Shown one piece after another: positions 12,001 to 23,787 of a DNA stretch of 64,000 nucleotides. Origin of the DNA: Rhododendron vialii (Eukaryota; Streptophyta; Magnoliopsida; Ericales; Ericaceae); contig NC_080568.1 of the NCBI RefSeq assembly GCF_030253575.1, forward strand, positions 30,779,001-30,843,000, read 5' to 3'. The notes beneath the pieces were generated by a model that was given only the letters and a program-made list of their open reading frames with translations, had not been told where the DNA came from and made no database searches. The translations under genes and the position numbers were made by a program. Positions within the stretch are counted from its first letter, which is position 1, and each line of letters opens with the position of its first letter.

Positions 12001-14072
12001 GTCGACGACGGTACTTATTTCAAATTTCTTCTTAACTAGTTTTTCTACTGTTGACAGGAGTTGATGCCTGGTGGTGTAAATTCTCCGGTACGTGCTTTCA
12101 AATCAGTCGGTGGACAGCCAATTGTAATGGATTCTGTCAAGGGCTCTCACATGTGGGATATAGATGGCAATGAGTACATTGATTACGTTGGTTCATGGGG
12201 ACCAGCTATAATTGGTCACGCAGATGATGAGGTTCCATTCCTTCTCCTATCCTTAATAGCCAAAATTTGCACAAGTAAAACTTCCATCTAGAGGTTATCT
12301 GGATACTGGACACTGAAAAAATCAGACTCGCCCATTTTGGGTTGCTTCTTTTTGTGCTATACTTTTTGGATCCATTGACTTGTAAGTTGCAACAGTTTCT
12401 AGCGTTTCCTCGTCAGAACTTGGTGCTTTCTCAGATGATAATTTAGACTCGTCCTTTGACAAAGAGCATAACCGGTAGCCAAGGTTGTTAACTTGTGAAA
12501 TGTTTATCGTACTCCTTTAAAAATATGATTTCATATTGGGGGACGATTTCCATCAGTTTATATCAAGTCCTCTCATCAGGAAAAAGGGTGCCAAAGTTGG
12601 CTGCCCTTTGTTACTAAAGATTAACGAATACAAAGGGAAAAGGAATTGTAGGATCTAACTGTAAACTTTTCCCTAGCTACTCGATTTGATAAGATGAATC
12701 CGATGGTGGAATATCGTTAAAAGTCTCGACAGATGATGACGATTGATCAAAATTTTGTTTCGGCATATTGTTCTGTTTAGCTAGAAAAGGAAATATTTCA
12801 GAAACATTTGGGAAATGCTGCGAAAATGTACCCGTTACATAATGAAAATGTCAAAAGAATGCAAATGTACGAAACTGTCATTGTTGAACATTTCTAATAG
12901 GTCAACGGAAGTATCAACCATTTCAATGGAAACAAACTGGAATTTAGTTCCTTGGTGATTATGCGAAAAATCATCGTCTTCTTGCTCTATATTTTACTCT
13001 GCAGGTACTTGCAGCCTTAGCTGAAACAATGAAGAAGGGAACAAGCTTTGGTGCTCCGTGTCTTTTGGAAAATGTTCTTGCAGAAATGGTCATCTCAGCT
13101 GTTCCAAGTATAGAAATGGTCCGTATGGTCAACTCGGGCACGGAAGCATGCATGGGTGTTATTCGCTTGGCCCGCGCCTTCACCAGGCGGGAAAAGATCA
13201 TCAAGTTCGAGGGTTGCTACCACGGCCATGCAGACCCCTTTCTTGTCAAGGCGGGAAGTGGGGTCGCCACCCTAGGGCTCCCTGATTCCCCCGGAGTGCC
13301 CAAAGGAGCCACATATGAAACTCTAACATCCCCCTTTAACGACATCTCCACTGTCAAAAACCTCTTCGACTCGAACAAAGGAGAGATTGCCGCAGTTATA
13401 CTCGAACCCGTGGTTGGGAACTCGGGCTTCATTGCTCCCAAACCTGGTTTCCTTTCTGACCTCCGCGAAGTTACTAAACAAAATGATACTCTTTTGGTGT
13501 TCGACGAGGTTATGACTGGGTTCCGCTTGTCTTACGGTGGGGCCCAGGAGTATTTTGGTATAACGCCTGACTTAACAACACTCGGGAAGATCATCGGTGG
13601 CGGCCTTCCAGTGGGTGCCTACGGAGGGAGGAGAGAGATTATGGAGATGGTGGCTCCGGCAGGTCCAATGTACCAAGCCGGGACCCTCAGTGGAAACCCA
13701 TTGGCTATGACCGCTGGAATCCACACTCTAAAACGATTGAAAGAGCCAGGACGTTACGAGTACCTAACCAAAGTCACAAGCGAGCTTGTTGTGGGCATCG
13801 TTGATGCTGGAAAGAAGGCCGGGCACGCGATTTGTGGTGGGTGTGTAGGCGGGATGTTCGGGTTTTTCTTCACTGAGGGGCCTGTTTACGAATTCGCTGA
13901 TGCAAAGAAGAGTGACACCGCAAAATTCGCTAAGTTTTACCGGGGGATGCTTGAGGAAGGGGTTTACTTTGCGCCTTCACAGTTTGAGGCCGGTTTCACT
14001 AGCTTAGCGCATACCCCAGAGGATATCCAACGGACAATAGAAGCAGCCGAGAAGGTTTTCCGGCAACTTTAA
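9081..14072 (+). CDS. GSA: Glutamate-1-semialdehyde 2,1-aminomutase, plastid
   Basis: PLP enzyme (EC 5.4.3.8) converting glutamate-1-semialdehyde to 5-aminolevulinate in the plastid C5 pathway, the entry to chlorophyll and haem. Exons: 9081-9260, 12058-12231 and 13005-14072 (60, 58 and 355 codons plus stop), all phase 0, giving 473 aa, the usual plant length. The first 35 residues or so are rich in Ser, Pro and Arg with no acidic residues, as in a plastid transit peptide. The mature part has [55 protein letters not shown] and the Schiff-base motif [17 protein letters not shown], with the PLP lysine at about residue 313. The C-terminus has ASLAHT-like SLAHTPEDI. No residue appears lost and no frame break is seen. 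Intron 1 (2.8 kb) carries a hAT-type insertion. It is called functional. Confidence 0.97.
10779..11438. mobile_element. Non-autonomous hAT element in GSA intron 1
   Basis: The ends CAGGGGTGACGC and GGGCGTTGCCCCTG are inverted, and sub-terminal GTTCATGTGAACCCACT pairs with TTGAACCCACTGG-type text at the other end. The flanks GAGGCAGG (10771-10778) and GTGGCAGG (11439-11446) form an 8-bp target duplication with one mismatch, as expected for hAT. It is 660 bp with no transposase frame. Confidence 0.6.
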
Positions 14073-16448
14073 AGCAATGGTCTCCCTATGATGCCATTTT
14101 TTTTTTTTGGCTCTCTCTCAAAGTCCACTTTTTGTAGTTGATTGGCGCGAGTTTTCGAATGTTTACTTTGATTGAGAGAAATGTAACCCAGCATTGTACC
14201 GTGTTAAATTGTTTATTGTGTTATCTAATGTTCAATAAGTTTGTTACCACCGGCACTTGTTGGGATCACAGTTGAGGTTCTACCATATTTTGAACTCTGG
14301 GCACACGAGAATGTAGGAGATGGGGTCTGTTCATTTTGGTCTTTTTTTTGTTAGCTTCCAGGTATATATGATTTAGGTACTATTTGATGGTTTCTCTCTT
14401 TTTTTAACCAAATAGATGCTCTAACTCAGCAGGTTTTTGTAAATAACATTAGACAACTTGTGAAATTTAAAGGAGATATCGTTAGGTTTCCATTTTATCC
14501 TTTGTTTCAAACGTTTTAAAACATCAAATGGAGTATGATATAGGAAGGAAAAGAATTCCATATTTGTGGTGAAATAGCCATATAAGGTAGTATTGAATTA
14601 CAAAACCATTATCCCACAATTTAAGGAAAGGTCAACCAAAAACTTTCCTATCCGATTGTTTTGGTTAAATATTTTGCAAAAAAAAAAATAAGAAAAATAA
14701 AAGTTAATTTTGTCAACCACTCAATTTGTGCCACTTGTTGCATCCACGTTTTTCCTCACTAAAGGACCTTTTTGCTTTTATACATAAGAGAAGATACACA
14801 GGAAATTGGACTCTAGAATTGTAAGTAGTTAAGTTATTTGGCTAGTGACTCAAATAATTTTACCCTTGTTCTTCGAAAATTTCTCTCAACTTTTTCATTA
14901 AACGCAACCATTTCCTAGTTACTAAAAAAAAAGGGTCAAATAACAACATCGAGTTGTATTATTATACACAAAAGGAAAGAATACATAAAAATGAAGGTGT
15001 GTTTTGTGTTGAATTTTTTCGTTAAACATAAACAATTCTACTTTCTAAAAGAAAAAAAACAAAACAAAAAGTCACTATATAAATTGTATCATACACAAAA
15101 GGAAAGAACATATAAAAATGACAGTGTGTTTGTGTTGATAAAATTTAGCTTAATTCAATCAGTTCAACTCTTCCGAATAAAGATCCTGGATGCACCTTTG
15201 CTTAGATACATCCCGAAAACTAAAGTCTATGAGTCCATTCATATAGGTACATACATTGCGTACACACGCGTTCTAGCCTCATATTGGGCTCTAAAAAATG
15301 ATCCAAGCCACTCATTTTATTCAAAATAATTTGTTTAAGGTTCCTGTAAAAAATAAACTCAATCAAATATCCGTAAAAATGTTTACAAAACATCTAACTT
15401 TGCTTAATCCTGGCATAGTTTATGAAGAAAAGTTGGATGTTTCGTATATGCCTTTACAGATTTTAGATAGATTTTATTACTCGTAAGGGCCCTAAATAAC
15501 CCATTTTGAACAAAATGAGCGGCTCGGATCAATTTTTTGGAATCCAAGATGGGTCAAAAGCGTGTATGTATCCAATGTATATACCTCTAGCAAAGCTGGA
15601 TACACATCCCTTGTTTCAAAGGAAGATGGTATACCATCTTCTCAAAACATACATGCACATTACTTTTTTAACTCCCCATTTGTAGTCTTGAAAGCATCGC
15701 TAGCTTTCCAATTATTCTGAATAATTCTGAGGAATATTCATCATTGGATGTTGTCAACAAGCCTATTAGGCTATCAGCACTAGAAAAGTTGAGACCCTCA
15801 GTACTCACTTTCCAGTCATTCAACACTACACAGGGAATCTCAATCTCTTCAACATATGCCATTTTGGATTTTTGGCAGAGCCAAAAGTTTGTTTGGTTTG
15901 GTATTTGGCCTACAGGGATCTTCCCCCTTGAGGCAAAAATGGACATATCCACTTGAATAAATGAAGTGCTTGTACCCAAAAATTGCTCAATTGAGAAGAG
16001 AAAAGTGGAGCAAATGGGTTGGCTTCACTACAATCAATAATGACATATTGCTTTTACTTCACTGTCTCTTCTGACTCTTCTTGGCAGAAAATCTCCAACC
16101 AAATTCATTATTGAAATTGAGATTCACACCCCATTTTTAGAGTGCAAATAATAATTTATGGATTGCAAAAATTACGGTACGAATATAAACTTCGAAGCTT
16201 TATGGCGTTTACAAGTACTAACCCTAAGCACACACGTCTAGTTTCCACCTCTTATTGTTCTATGTATTTTTAAGAGACTTGTCATTCGTAAACTAGAAAG
16301 TTGCATAAGTACCTATTTTATGGAATCTCTCTAAAAATCTTCAAATTAATTACTGTATGAGCCTCAATGGAATTCACTATTTTGGACAGTCAGTCACTGT
16401 CCAAAATATACTTAACTTAATCAATACGGTTGGGGATACTCTAATGTA
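14073..16448. other. Intergenic after GSA
   Basis: The first 200 bases are the likely 3' untranslated region. At about 14965-15150 a segment of about 120 bp (ATACACAAAAGGAAAGAA ... GTGTGTTTTGTGTTGA) is tandemly duplicated with divergence. An open frame on the minus strand at 15668-15979 is listed separately. No other gene is recognised. Confidence 0.4.
15668..15979 (-). other. Unassigned 103-codon open frame
   Basis: The predicted protein has balanced amino-acid composition, including tryptophans and cysteines (FWLCQKSKMAYVEE, CVVLNDWKVS), and lacks the low complexity of chance frames here. I do not recognise a family. It could be an exon of a decayed gene or a fragment of a retroelement polyprotein. 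No convincing partner exons were found on either side. A chance frame cannot be excluded. Confidence 0.2.
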
Positions 16449-16680
16449 CTCCTTCCGTCTCTATTTAATTGTTTTCTACAGTTTTGCATGCATTTTCAAC
16501 GGTTTATATCTCTTGAAGTATATTATGTTTTATGTTTTTAAAATTATTGTCTTATAGAAAAAATTGAGATATATCAAATAGAATCCATATTGCATATTTT
16601 TAGCAATATACGTTGAGATATATAAGCCATTAAAAATGCACACAAAACCGTCATGGACAATTAAATAAGGACGGAGAGAG
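16449..16680. mobile_element. Stowaway-type MITE
   Basis: The ends CTCCTTCCGTCTCTATTTAA and TTAAATAAGGACGGAGAGAG are inverted and flanked by TA on both sides (16447-16448, 16681-16682), the Tc1/Mariner target. At 232 bp with the classic CTCCNTCCGTC terminus, this is a typical Stowaway element with no coding capacity. Confidence 0.8.
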
Positions 16681-16791
16681 TAACATATTACATGGGTTTA
16701 GCAAACTTTTGCAATACCCAAACAGGAACCAACTTCAGCAACTTTATTTTATCCAGAGTGTCTACCCAAAAAATAAGGGCCGGACTATTTG

Positions 16792-16883
16792 CAACTGCGA
16801 ATTTGCTATATGCAGTCAATTCATAAGAAGGAATCCAAAAATTTCCTCTTATGAATTAACTACATGCAGTAAATTCGCAGTTG
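16792..16883. repeat. Near-perfect 92-bp hairpin
   Basis: CAACTGCGAATTTGC and GCAGTAAATTCGCAGTTG bracket inverted CAATTCATAAGAAGGA / TCCTCTTATGAATTAA arms around a loop of about ten bases. It is probably a very short foldback MITE. No target duplication was defined. Confidence 0.5.
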
Positions 16884-17039
16884 TATTTAGCAGCACCCAA
16901 AAATAAGAAGAAAACAGAGAAAATAGCTCTAGATTTCTCATTAAATAATCTGTATACTCCATTTCGAATGAATGTCCAATTCGTAACATGTGGGTCACCC
17001 AAGTTTTGGATTGGCCACCCGACATCCTTTCAGGTTTCT

Positions 17040-17220
17040 TAAGAGCATCAAAAAAAGTATCCATCAGCGGAGGTTAGGGGGATCGAGTTAGCAAATTAGT
17101 CCACAGGTAACTATAACTCTAAACCCCAACCACATCTCATGTGACTCAAACCCGGACCTCCACTGAAAAAGGCGATGAGTGATGCCAAGTGAGCTAAGAG
17201 CTCATGGGCTAAGAGTATCA
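17040..17220 (-). mobile_element. tRNA-derived SINE-like repeat
   Basis: Read on the minus strand it gives GAGCTCTTAGCTCACTTGGC, resembling a tRNA A box region, followed about 40 bases on by GGTCCGGGTTTGAGTC, a B-box match. This A-to-B arrangement is that of plant SINEs. The tail and target duplication were not resolved. Confidence 0.45.
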
Positions 17221-17269
17221 ATTAAGTATTATATAAGTTTGGACTCTGTTTTTGAGAAATCCACTGAAA

Positions 17270-17465
17270 TAACTAGCCAACAGGCTTGTAGCCGGCTCAA
17301 CGATACTTCTTCACCTCTTCCATATGGAAGGTGAGGGTTCGATTCTTACTAGGAGCATGAGAGTTTGTGGTGGTTGATGTCCATTGGGCTTACCCCACCC
17401 GTATGCCGCATAGCGGTACCCACTCCTATAGGAGTAGGTTAGATATCTATCGAGTGACAAAAAAA
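17270..17465 (+). mobile_element. tRNA-derived SINE-like repeat
   Basis: The sequence GGTGAGGGTTCGATTCTTAC contains the RNA polymerase III B box (GGTTCGATTC), preceded by a degenerate A-box-like stretch near 17290. It is followed by text ending in ATCGAGTGACAAAAAAATA, a short A-rich tail. This is consistent with a plant SINE; family unknown. Confidence 0.45.
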
Positions 17466-17886
17466 TATAAATTTAACATGCAAAGTGTAAAGGACAATAC
17501 ATGCGGAATAGAATGCAAAGAGAAAAGACACAGATATTTTACGTAGGCCCTTGGATAGTCAGTAAAGATTAAATTAAACCGTATCAAGTATAACAAACCC
17601 AACAATTTTAGCTTCTTTTTTTCGCTTACTTTTATTGTTAGTGAACTATTTTACTAAGACATCTGATTTTTTTGATTTGTCTTGATGAGAGACATCAGAA
17701 AGTTAACTAATTTAAACCGAATTATGTTTTTTAGAAAAGGCAAACAAAAGCCCAAAAAATCTATCTGTTTTAATTTGCTTTTTGTCTTTAGTGATTTTTT
17801 TGTTAGCCATTAGCTCTTTTCATCCAAACAAATCGAAAAACAAGAAGAATTTTCCACCCATAACTAACAAAAAATTTAAAAGAGAT

Positions 17887-18352
17887 AAAAACCAGCCAAT
17901 TTTCTATAATCTAGGCCAAAGGAACTAAAGTTTTTGAAATCGATTGGTTATCTTTTCTTGAGTATGTCGATGTAATTTGGTTTTTATAAGTAGAGGAGTG
18001 CTACGGACAAAGAAAATTGACAAAGAAAATATCCTTAAAGTGTACATGAACGACTCAGATTCACTATGCAGTGCATCTGAGCCGTTCATGTATACTTTAA
18101 GGGTATTTTCTTTATCCAAAAACCAGCCAATTTTCTATAATCTAGGCCAAAGGAACTAAAGTTTTTGAAATCGATTGGTTATCTTTTCTTGAGTATGTCG
18201 ATGTAATTTGGTTTTTATAAGTAGAGTAGTGCTAGGAACAAAGAAAATTGACAAAAAAAATACCCTTAAAGTGTACATGAACGACTCAGATTCACTGTGC
18301 AGTACATCTGAGCCGTTCATGTACATTTTAAGGGTATTTTCTTTATCCATTT
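17887..18352. repeat. Tandem duplication of a 231-bp unit with hairpin
   Basis: The unit starting AACCAGCCAATTTTCTATAA at about 17890 recurs at about 18121 with few changes, a period of 231. Each unit ends in a hairpin: AAAGTGTACATGAACGACTC pairs with GAGCCGTTCATGTA(C/T)A, flanked by AAAGAAAAT / ATTTTCTTT. The hairpin alone looks like a small MITE, and the duplication includes its left flank, so it copied a previously inserted element. Open frames on both strands here are by-products of the palindrome. Confidence 0.7.
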
Positions 18353-19467
18353 TTTTTGCACCTAACATTTCTCTTATAAGTATCTGACACATCTGATATT
18401 GTTGAGGACATAGCCAGCTCATCTGCAACTAATAAACTCTAGAATATCTATACCAATCGATCAGTTGCGTAAAGCCTACGATAGCAACCAAACCGGGAAA
18501 AGTGTAACACGACAATCCTTAATTATTACAAAGAGAAATCATTGAATCATAGGGAGCCTAATAAATGCATTATTATGTCAGGAGGCCTAACCGAACCCAC
18601 TGCCACATTGTTGCTTGATTATGGAACAATATTCTATCACTTGCCCATTTTACAAGGGACAAAAACTTTGTACAAAATTTGGACAGAATTTAGAGAGACA
18701 TTTGAAAGTACGGTGTATTAAAAATTTAACAACTTCTCCAAAAGGACAAATATTTCTAAACAAAAAATGATAGGATCCATGACATCCGGACCATAAAAGT
18801 GAATCTAAACCATTTATTCACTTTCATGATCCGGATATCATGAATTGTAATCTGGACAATTTATTTACTTTCATGGACACTTTTATGGTCTGAATATCAT
18901 GAATTGTACCAGTCCTCTTTCCAAACAGAAACCTGAAAGGAGGTCAAGGTGGTCTATCATATAGAGTAATCTAGGAAATTGATTTCTACGTGCATTCCCA
19001 TTTTCTCCATTGGCACCCCCTTTTTTTATTTTTATTTTTATTCATGTTAAAAATTACTAAAATTACTCTTACCTCTTGAATCACTTTTGTCATATGAAGG
19101 ACAATTTCGTACTTTTAAGTGAGTAAAGACAAAAACAAAGGGAGTGCCTGTGAAAATCATTTCCCATAATTTATCAAGTCGATTCTTGTTGTTTCTCTGT
19201 TTGACAAAACAGGGTAGAAATTAAAAAGTGTAATCGTGACCACCACACAAGATAAAACCATAGACTAAGCCACCCCATTTCGTCATCTCCCCTGCTTCTC
19301 GACCTCTTCGTCTTGAACACCAGTGTTTAACCACCACCTCACAGCTCTCCACCACCTCCTTCTCATATCTGAAAACCCCTTTTGTCATCTCCGCTCTGTT
19401 TTCTGTAAGCTGTTGTATATATCTGTAGGTAATTTTTTAGTAATTCTATCAAAAACGCCTCACTTAG
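18353..19467. other. Intergenic with short inverted repeats
   Basis: At 18770-18925 the motifs CATGA(C)ATCCGGACCATAAAAGTG and CACTTTTATGGTCTGAATATC occur in both orientations, suggesting a decayed foldback element. The rest has no recognised gene. The stretch 19320-19467 precedes the LINE insertion and contributes the chance start of an open frame that runs into it. Confidence 0.4.
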
Positions 19468-20155
19468 AAGATGACACAGTAGTTCACAGCTCAATTACGG
19501 AGGTAGCGGAGTTTGAAGATGGCTTTTGGAATCTTTCTGAAGTTGGCTTTTTAAATAATGAGGAAGTTGAGAGTATCCAATTGATTGTTGACCTTGACCT
19601 CAATCCAGCAAAAAAGGTCAAGGATTATGAGAAAAGAAAATGGAAGCAGAGGTTGATTGAACAATTTTTAAGCATTCCTAAGTCCAAGAAGAAAGACGGA
19701 AAAAACAAGCAAAGTATTGCCGTTGCAGCTGCTGCTTTACCAATTTCTTCTGAAGGGACTAACAAGATTTACATAAATGAGGCTCAGGCTGTTTGGTCAT
19801 TAAATAAGATCACGGGCCTTCATTATATAGGTGATGAGAAGGAAGTTATTTGTAGAAACATGATTATGGAAGCGGAAGTCGGGCCAACACGATGTTTGAT
19901 CTTTAATAAGTGCTCTTTGGGTGTTGTGTGCTTTTGTTGGGTTTTGGGTGTGGTGTTTCTTTTTTGGGTTTTGGTCTTGGAAGTCAACCTAGATTTTTCT
20001 TCTTCTCTCCCTTCAGGTTTTAGCGGTATATGATTGTCGGATTTAGTTATGCTCTTGCTCCGGTTTGATGTCTCATTCTCAGGGTCTTAATTTTTAATCT
20101 TTGTAATATATTTTCAAAATTTTAATAAATTTCTTTTGCCGTTCAAAAAAAGTTT
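19468..20155 (+). mobile_element. 5'-truncated LINE with target duplication
   Basis: The element is flanked by GCCTCACTTAG (19457-19467 and 20156-20166), an 11-bp target duplication. Its 3' end has ATTTTAATAAATTTCTTTTG, then a short A run, typical of plant LINE tails. The upstream half is an open frame (to 20033) with EKRKWKQRLIEQFL, NEAQAVWSLNKITGLHYIGD and similar text. It resembles the acidic linker between gag-like ORF1 and endonuclease in plant LINEs, where an EA-x-W-x-x-x-K-x-x-GL pattern recurs. Endonuclease and reverse transcriptase are missing, so an internal deletion as well as 5' truncation is likely. Confidence 0.7.
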
Positions 20156-20389
20156 GCCTCACTTAGCTACTTAATTAAAAATCAACAAATATCCCAATTT
20201 TAATTTTTGAAACATCTAAATCCTATCCTCGTAGTTGTTGGATCATGGGCCTCTCCAAATTTGGCATGGTATCAAGCACCGGCAAGCTTTCATTTTCAAT
20301 CAATGCAATTAGCAGTTTTAGTAGTATAATTTAAGGAAAGTTGGCCACATTGCCCTGAGGAAATTATACTGCTTTAGTCTGGATATAAG

Positions 20390-20637
20390 GAGAAATTTTT
20401 CAGTGCCGGGTGGGTACCACGTCACTCGGCTGACGTGGTGCCCAAGAGGGCACATTCCGTCTAAAAGTGTGTTGGACGTCAAATTGAAACACTTTCTCTC
20501 CTCTCATCCCCTCACTCTCTCTCCTCTTTCTCACTCTTTTTCCTCTCTTCAAATCCGAGCCGTCTAAAACCGAAATAGATGACCCGGATGGACCGAGCGG
20601 GCACCACGTGGTACCCGCTGGCACTGAAAAATTTCTC
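20390..20637. mobile_element. Mutator-like MITE
   Basis: The ends GAGAAATTTTTCAGTGCC and GGCACTGAAAAATTTCTC are perfect inverted repeats, extending imperfectly to about 33 bp (GGGTACCACGT). The flanks GGATATAAG (20381-20389) and GGATATAGG (20638-20646) are a 9-bp target duplication with one mismatch, pointing to the Mutator superfamily. It is 248 bp and non-coding. The large LTR element inserted four bases past its right duplication. Confidence 0.75.
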
Positions 20638-20650
20638 GGATATAGGAATG

Positions 20651-21354
20651 TGTTTACACCATATTTTAGCAAGATGGTCATTACTAATCGACTGGACTAA
20701 ATAATGACACGCGGCAACAGTTAATGAATCAGCTTGATTACCGCTCGATAACAACAAAGTGCCAAATGGACTGATGACTAGTCAAGAATGTGCATCATAG
20801 TTGGGGACCCGTGGCAATTAGACAAGGCACAAGTGAAACAAACACATCTACAGACATGATGATGGGTAGTTGAAAAAACAAGCACATCATGAGAGAAATA
20901 ACTGCCATGTAGATCGTGGAGCAAGATGAGGAAGTACAAAGGCAGTAACCGTCCAATTCAAATCGAAGGAGGGAATTCCATCTGGTTTGAATTTCAAGTC
21001 GAAGACAGCCTATAAATACAAGAATATAAGACATTTAGAACCCCCAATCAATCGCCCAAAGGCTTCTATTTTTATCTGTACTTTACATTTTTTGCTCTAG
21101 GAGTAGCTTGTAACGTAACTGTCTGTTCGATTGTGTTCTCATCGTCGATCGACTTCTACCTCGAAGAATAATAAAGTCCATTTTGTTATTCTTCTTTCAT
21201 CTCCATTCACTTCATTAAGTTTGCTTCTAGAAAAGTCCTGAAATACGGCTAGGAACCAAACTCCACCACCACAAACACCCACATTCCAGCACACACACAC
21301 ACACGCAACAACTCTTAATCAATTCGTCGACTGCAAGTAAAAAATAGACAAACA
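20651..21354 (+). repeat. 5' LTR of the large element
   Basis: Begins TGTTTACACC and ends GACAAACA. It contains a likely TATA region (CCTATAAATACAAG near 21010) and an AATAATAAAG polyadenylation-like signal near 21168. Text near its right end includes a CA repeat longer than in the 3' copy. Confidence 0.88.
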
Positions 21355-21667
21355 ATTTTGGCGCTAGAAGGAGGGCATCTTACTAATTTGGAAGTAATGG
21401 CACACGAAGTCAGGAAATTGGTTCAAGTTTTGACTTCTTTGTGGCAAATCCACAAGATGGCTTAGCCCAAGAATTTTCGACTCTATTACGAAGGTTGATT
21501 GCACCAGGACAAGGAGAAATTCCTTCTTCCAATGGTTTGCTTAACGACAGGAGAACTCCAGAAACTTCAGATATGCCTGGGGGGCATCCTCAACAGGTAT
21601 ATACTAATCCTACTTTTGAACCTCTAAATGGGGCGAATTGAATTCCATTAGGGTCCAGTCAACTTAG

Positions 21668-22133
21668 TGTAACACCCCGTCCCACATTGGAAGTCTACAT
21701 GGATGATCTTGGGCATATAACAAACCTTGTGGGCTACTACTAGTACCTTGTGCTTAAGTTTTTGGGCCATGTGGTGTGGCCTGTGGATCAAAATCAGGGG
21801 TACTGGGCCAGTGGTCTGCTGGGGGTGTTACAGGTGGTATCAGAGCCATCCATGTGCACGACCATGTGGGCCTTGGAGTTTGGTTTGATTTGGTTGTTGG
21901 TTTGATTTGTATTGGTGATTATAGTGCTCAACCCCTCGCGAGGGTGCGAGGCTATAAAGTTGGGGAGATTGTAACACCCCGTCCCACATCGGAAGTCTAC
22001 ATGGATGATCTTGGGCATATAACAAACCTTGTGGGCTACTACTAGTACCTTGTGCTTAAGCTTTTGGGCCATGTGGTGTGGCCTGTAGATCAAAATCAGG
22101 GTACTGGGCCAGTGGTCTGCTGGGTGTGTTACA
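21668..22133 (+). mobile_element. TRIM element nested in the LTR element
   Basis: Terminal direct repeats 21668-21832 and 21970-22133 (165 and 164 bp, about 97% identical by eye) begin TGTAACACCCCGTCCCACAT and end GTGTTACA. Directly after the left repeat is TGGTATCAGAGC (21835-21846), the classic primer-binding site for initiator methionine tRNA. Directly before the right repeat is GTTGGGGAGAT, a polypurine tract. The target duplication CTTAG is perfect (21663-21667, 22134-22138). At 466 bp with no coding capacity it meets every criterion of a terminal-repeat retrotransposon in miniature. Confidence 0.92.
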
Positions 22134-23787
22134 CTTAGGCCTAGCCCAACAAGGCCAACAAATTTTTATCAACCAGTTCCAAATACTAGTGGAAGTAATG
22201 GAATTGGAAGTCAATATGGTAATGGCCAAAATGGAAATATTCCCATTGGTTTCAAAGTACCGCCTGGATTTGGTACTAATCAAAGTCAATATGTGTCTCC
22301 TATGGTACACTACACGGCAACCACAAGGGCCCCAAAACCATTTGTTCAATTGTTGATCAAAAGTATTCGTAAGAAGTATAGATTTTTCAAAAGCCATCTG
22401 TATTGGTATCCGTATTGGTTTTGGTTGAAATATGCCCAGTTTTGGTTAAGATGTGTAGATAGTGTTCATTGCTTTTCTACAATTTTGGGCAAATATAAGT
22501 GGCCAAATTGGCCACAGTTTTGTCCGCACCATCACTAAATTGGAAGTGATGGCAAAAATCAAATGTGGAAATGAAAGCCTTGCGTGAAAGGCTTGAACAT
22601 TTTGCGGAGATGGAATAACGGCCATTTATTGGCCAACTCTTGAATCATTCTGGATAAAGAAAAGAACCAACAGAAGTGGATAATGGCTTGATAGATAATG
22701 GCCAATTCTTGAATCTGTTTGCATATATGGATGATATTTGGAAGAAGCAAGTGTAATATTGAGAAATGACAGAATTCTGCCTTGCATGAAAGGCTTGAAT
22801 AATTTGAAATTGACCCATTAAACATATGGCCATAAATTAGACAAGTGGCTATGAAGTATAGCCAAATGGCCGTGAATTAGAACCCTACAGTGGTGCATGG
22901 AGGCAGAAATTCATCTTTGGATATATGGCAACGATTGGATTGGTTGCTTGGTCCAGTCGATTTTGAACATTTTGCAGTCGATAATGGACATGCGGAGACT
23001 TATAATTTTGGATGCCACCTGTGTTTGTAAAGGCCTTCATAGTTTATGAATTTCAACTGTTTTAAAAAAGAGGCCATGGTTCATCATTGGCGACTGAAAT
23101 TTTTTGAAAGGTCGTGTTGGCATCTATGTCTCCTTCATCCAGATTTTTGTAAGGATGATTGAAATGAGAAATAACCCTCTTTTGATATCAAGTTTGCATG
23201 GGGGGCAAACTCATCTTTAGAAGAGCCAATTTGGTTCAAAAGTTTGAAACTCAAAGCAAGTCGAATCGTGAAAATTATAATTCGACTAGAGTTTTTAATT
23301 TAGACCATGAATGGTCGAAATAAAAAATGATCCCTCCACTCTATCTATACGGGTTAAGAATAGTAAAAACTTAACCATGAAGTATGAGTTCAAGTCAATC
23401 ATAGCTGCGACTCATGAACAACCATATGTTTGATACGAATTTTTGATCGGCGTTGTTCATATGTTCAAGGCCTCTTGTATTGGCTGTGTTTGGAATTAAT
23501 TTGCCCAGCGTGGATTTATAGTTGTAATCCACAATTGATAAAAATTATAGACAATGCTCTCTGTTTTTGTACAGTTGTGGGCATTAGTGAGCTATTTGGC
23601 CAAAGTTAGGGGGCAATGCTTCCACCATAAAATTACCACCCCTCGATATCAACAGAGGGGTGATTGATAAATATCATGTACTTTTTATTAGTGCATTAGT
23701 TATAAATTATCACGCTTTATATAGGCGATGAGTTCTAGGTGTTATATTTACCAAAGTTAATTCTTAATTCAGGTAAATAGGGGGCAT

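Noticed and set aside
17977-18428. Overlapping frames on both strands as a small gene pair
   Set aside because: They come from the two copies of a palindrome; the similar peptides on opposite strands are an artefact of the hairpin.
19323-20033. 236-codon open frame as a host gene
   Set aside because: Its first 48 codons are pre-insertion flank and the rest is LINE sequence, as shown by the GCCTCACTTAG duplication at 19457 and 20156.
21668-22133. Cassandra-type TRIM carrying 5S rRNA promoter sequence
   Set aside because: The terminal repeats show no recognisable 5S internal promoter; only the general TRIM structure fits.
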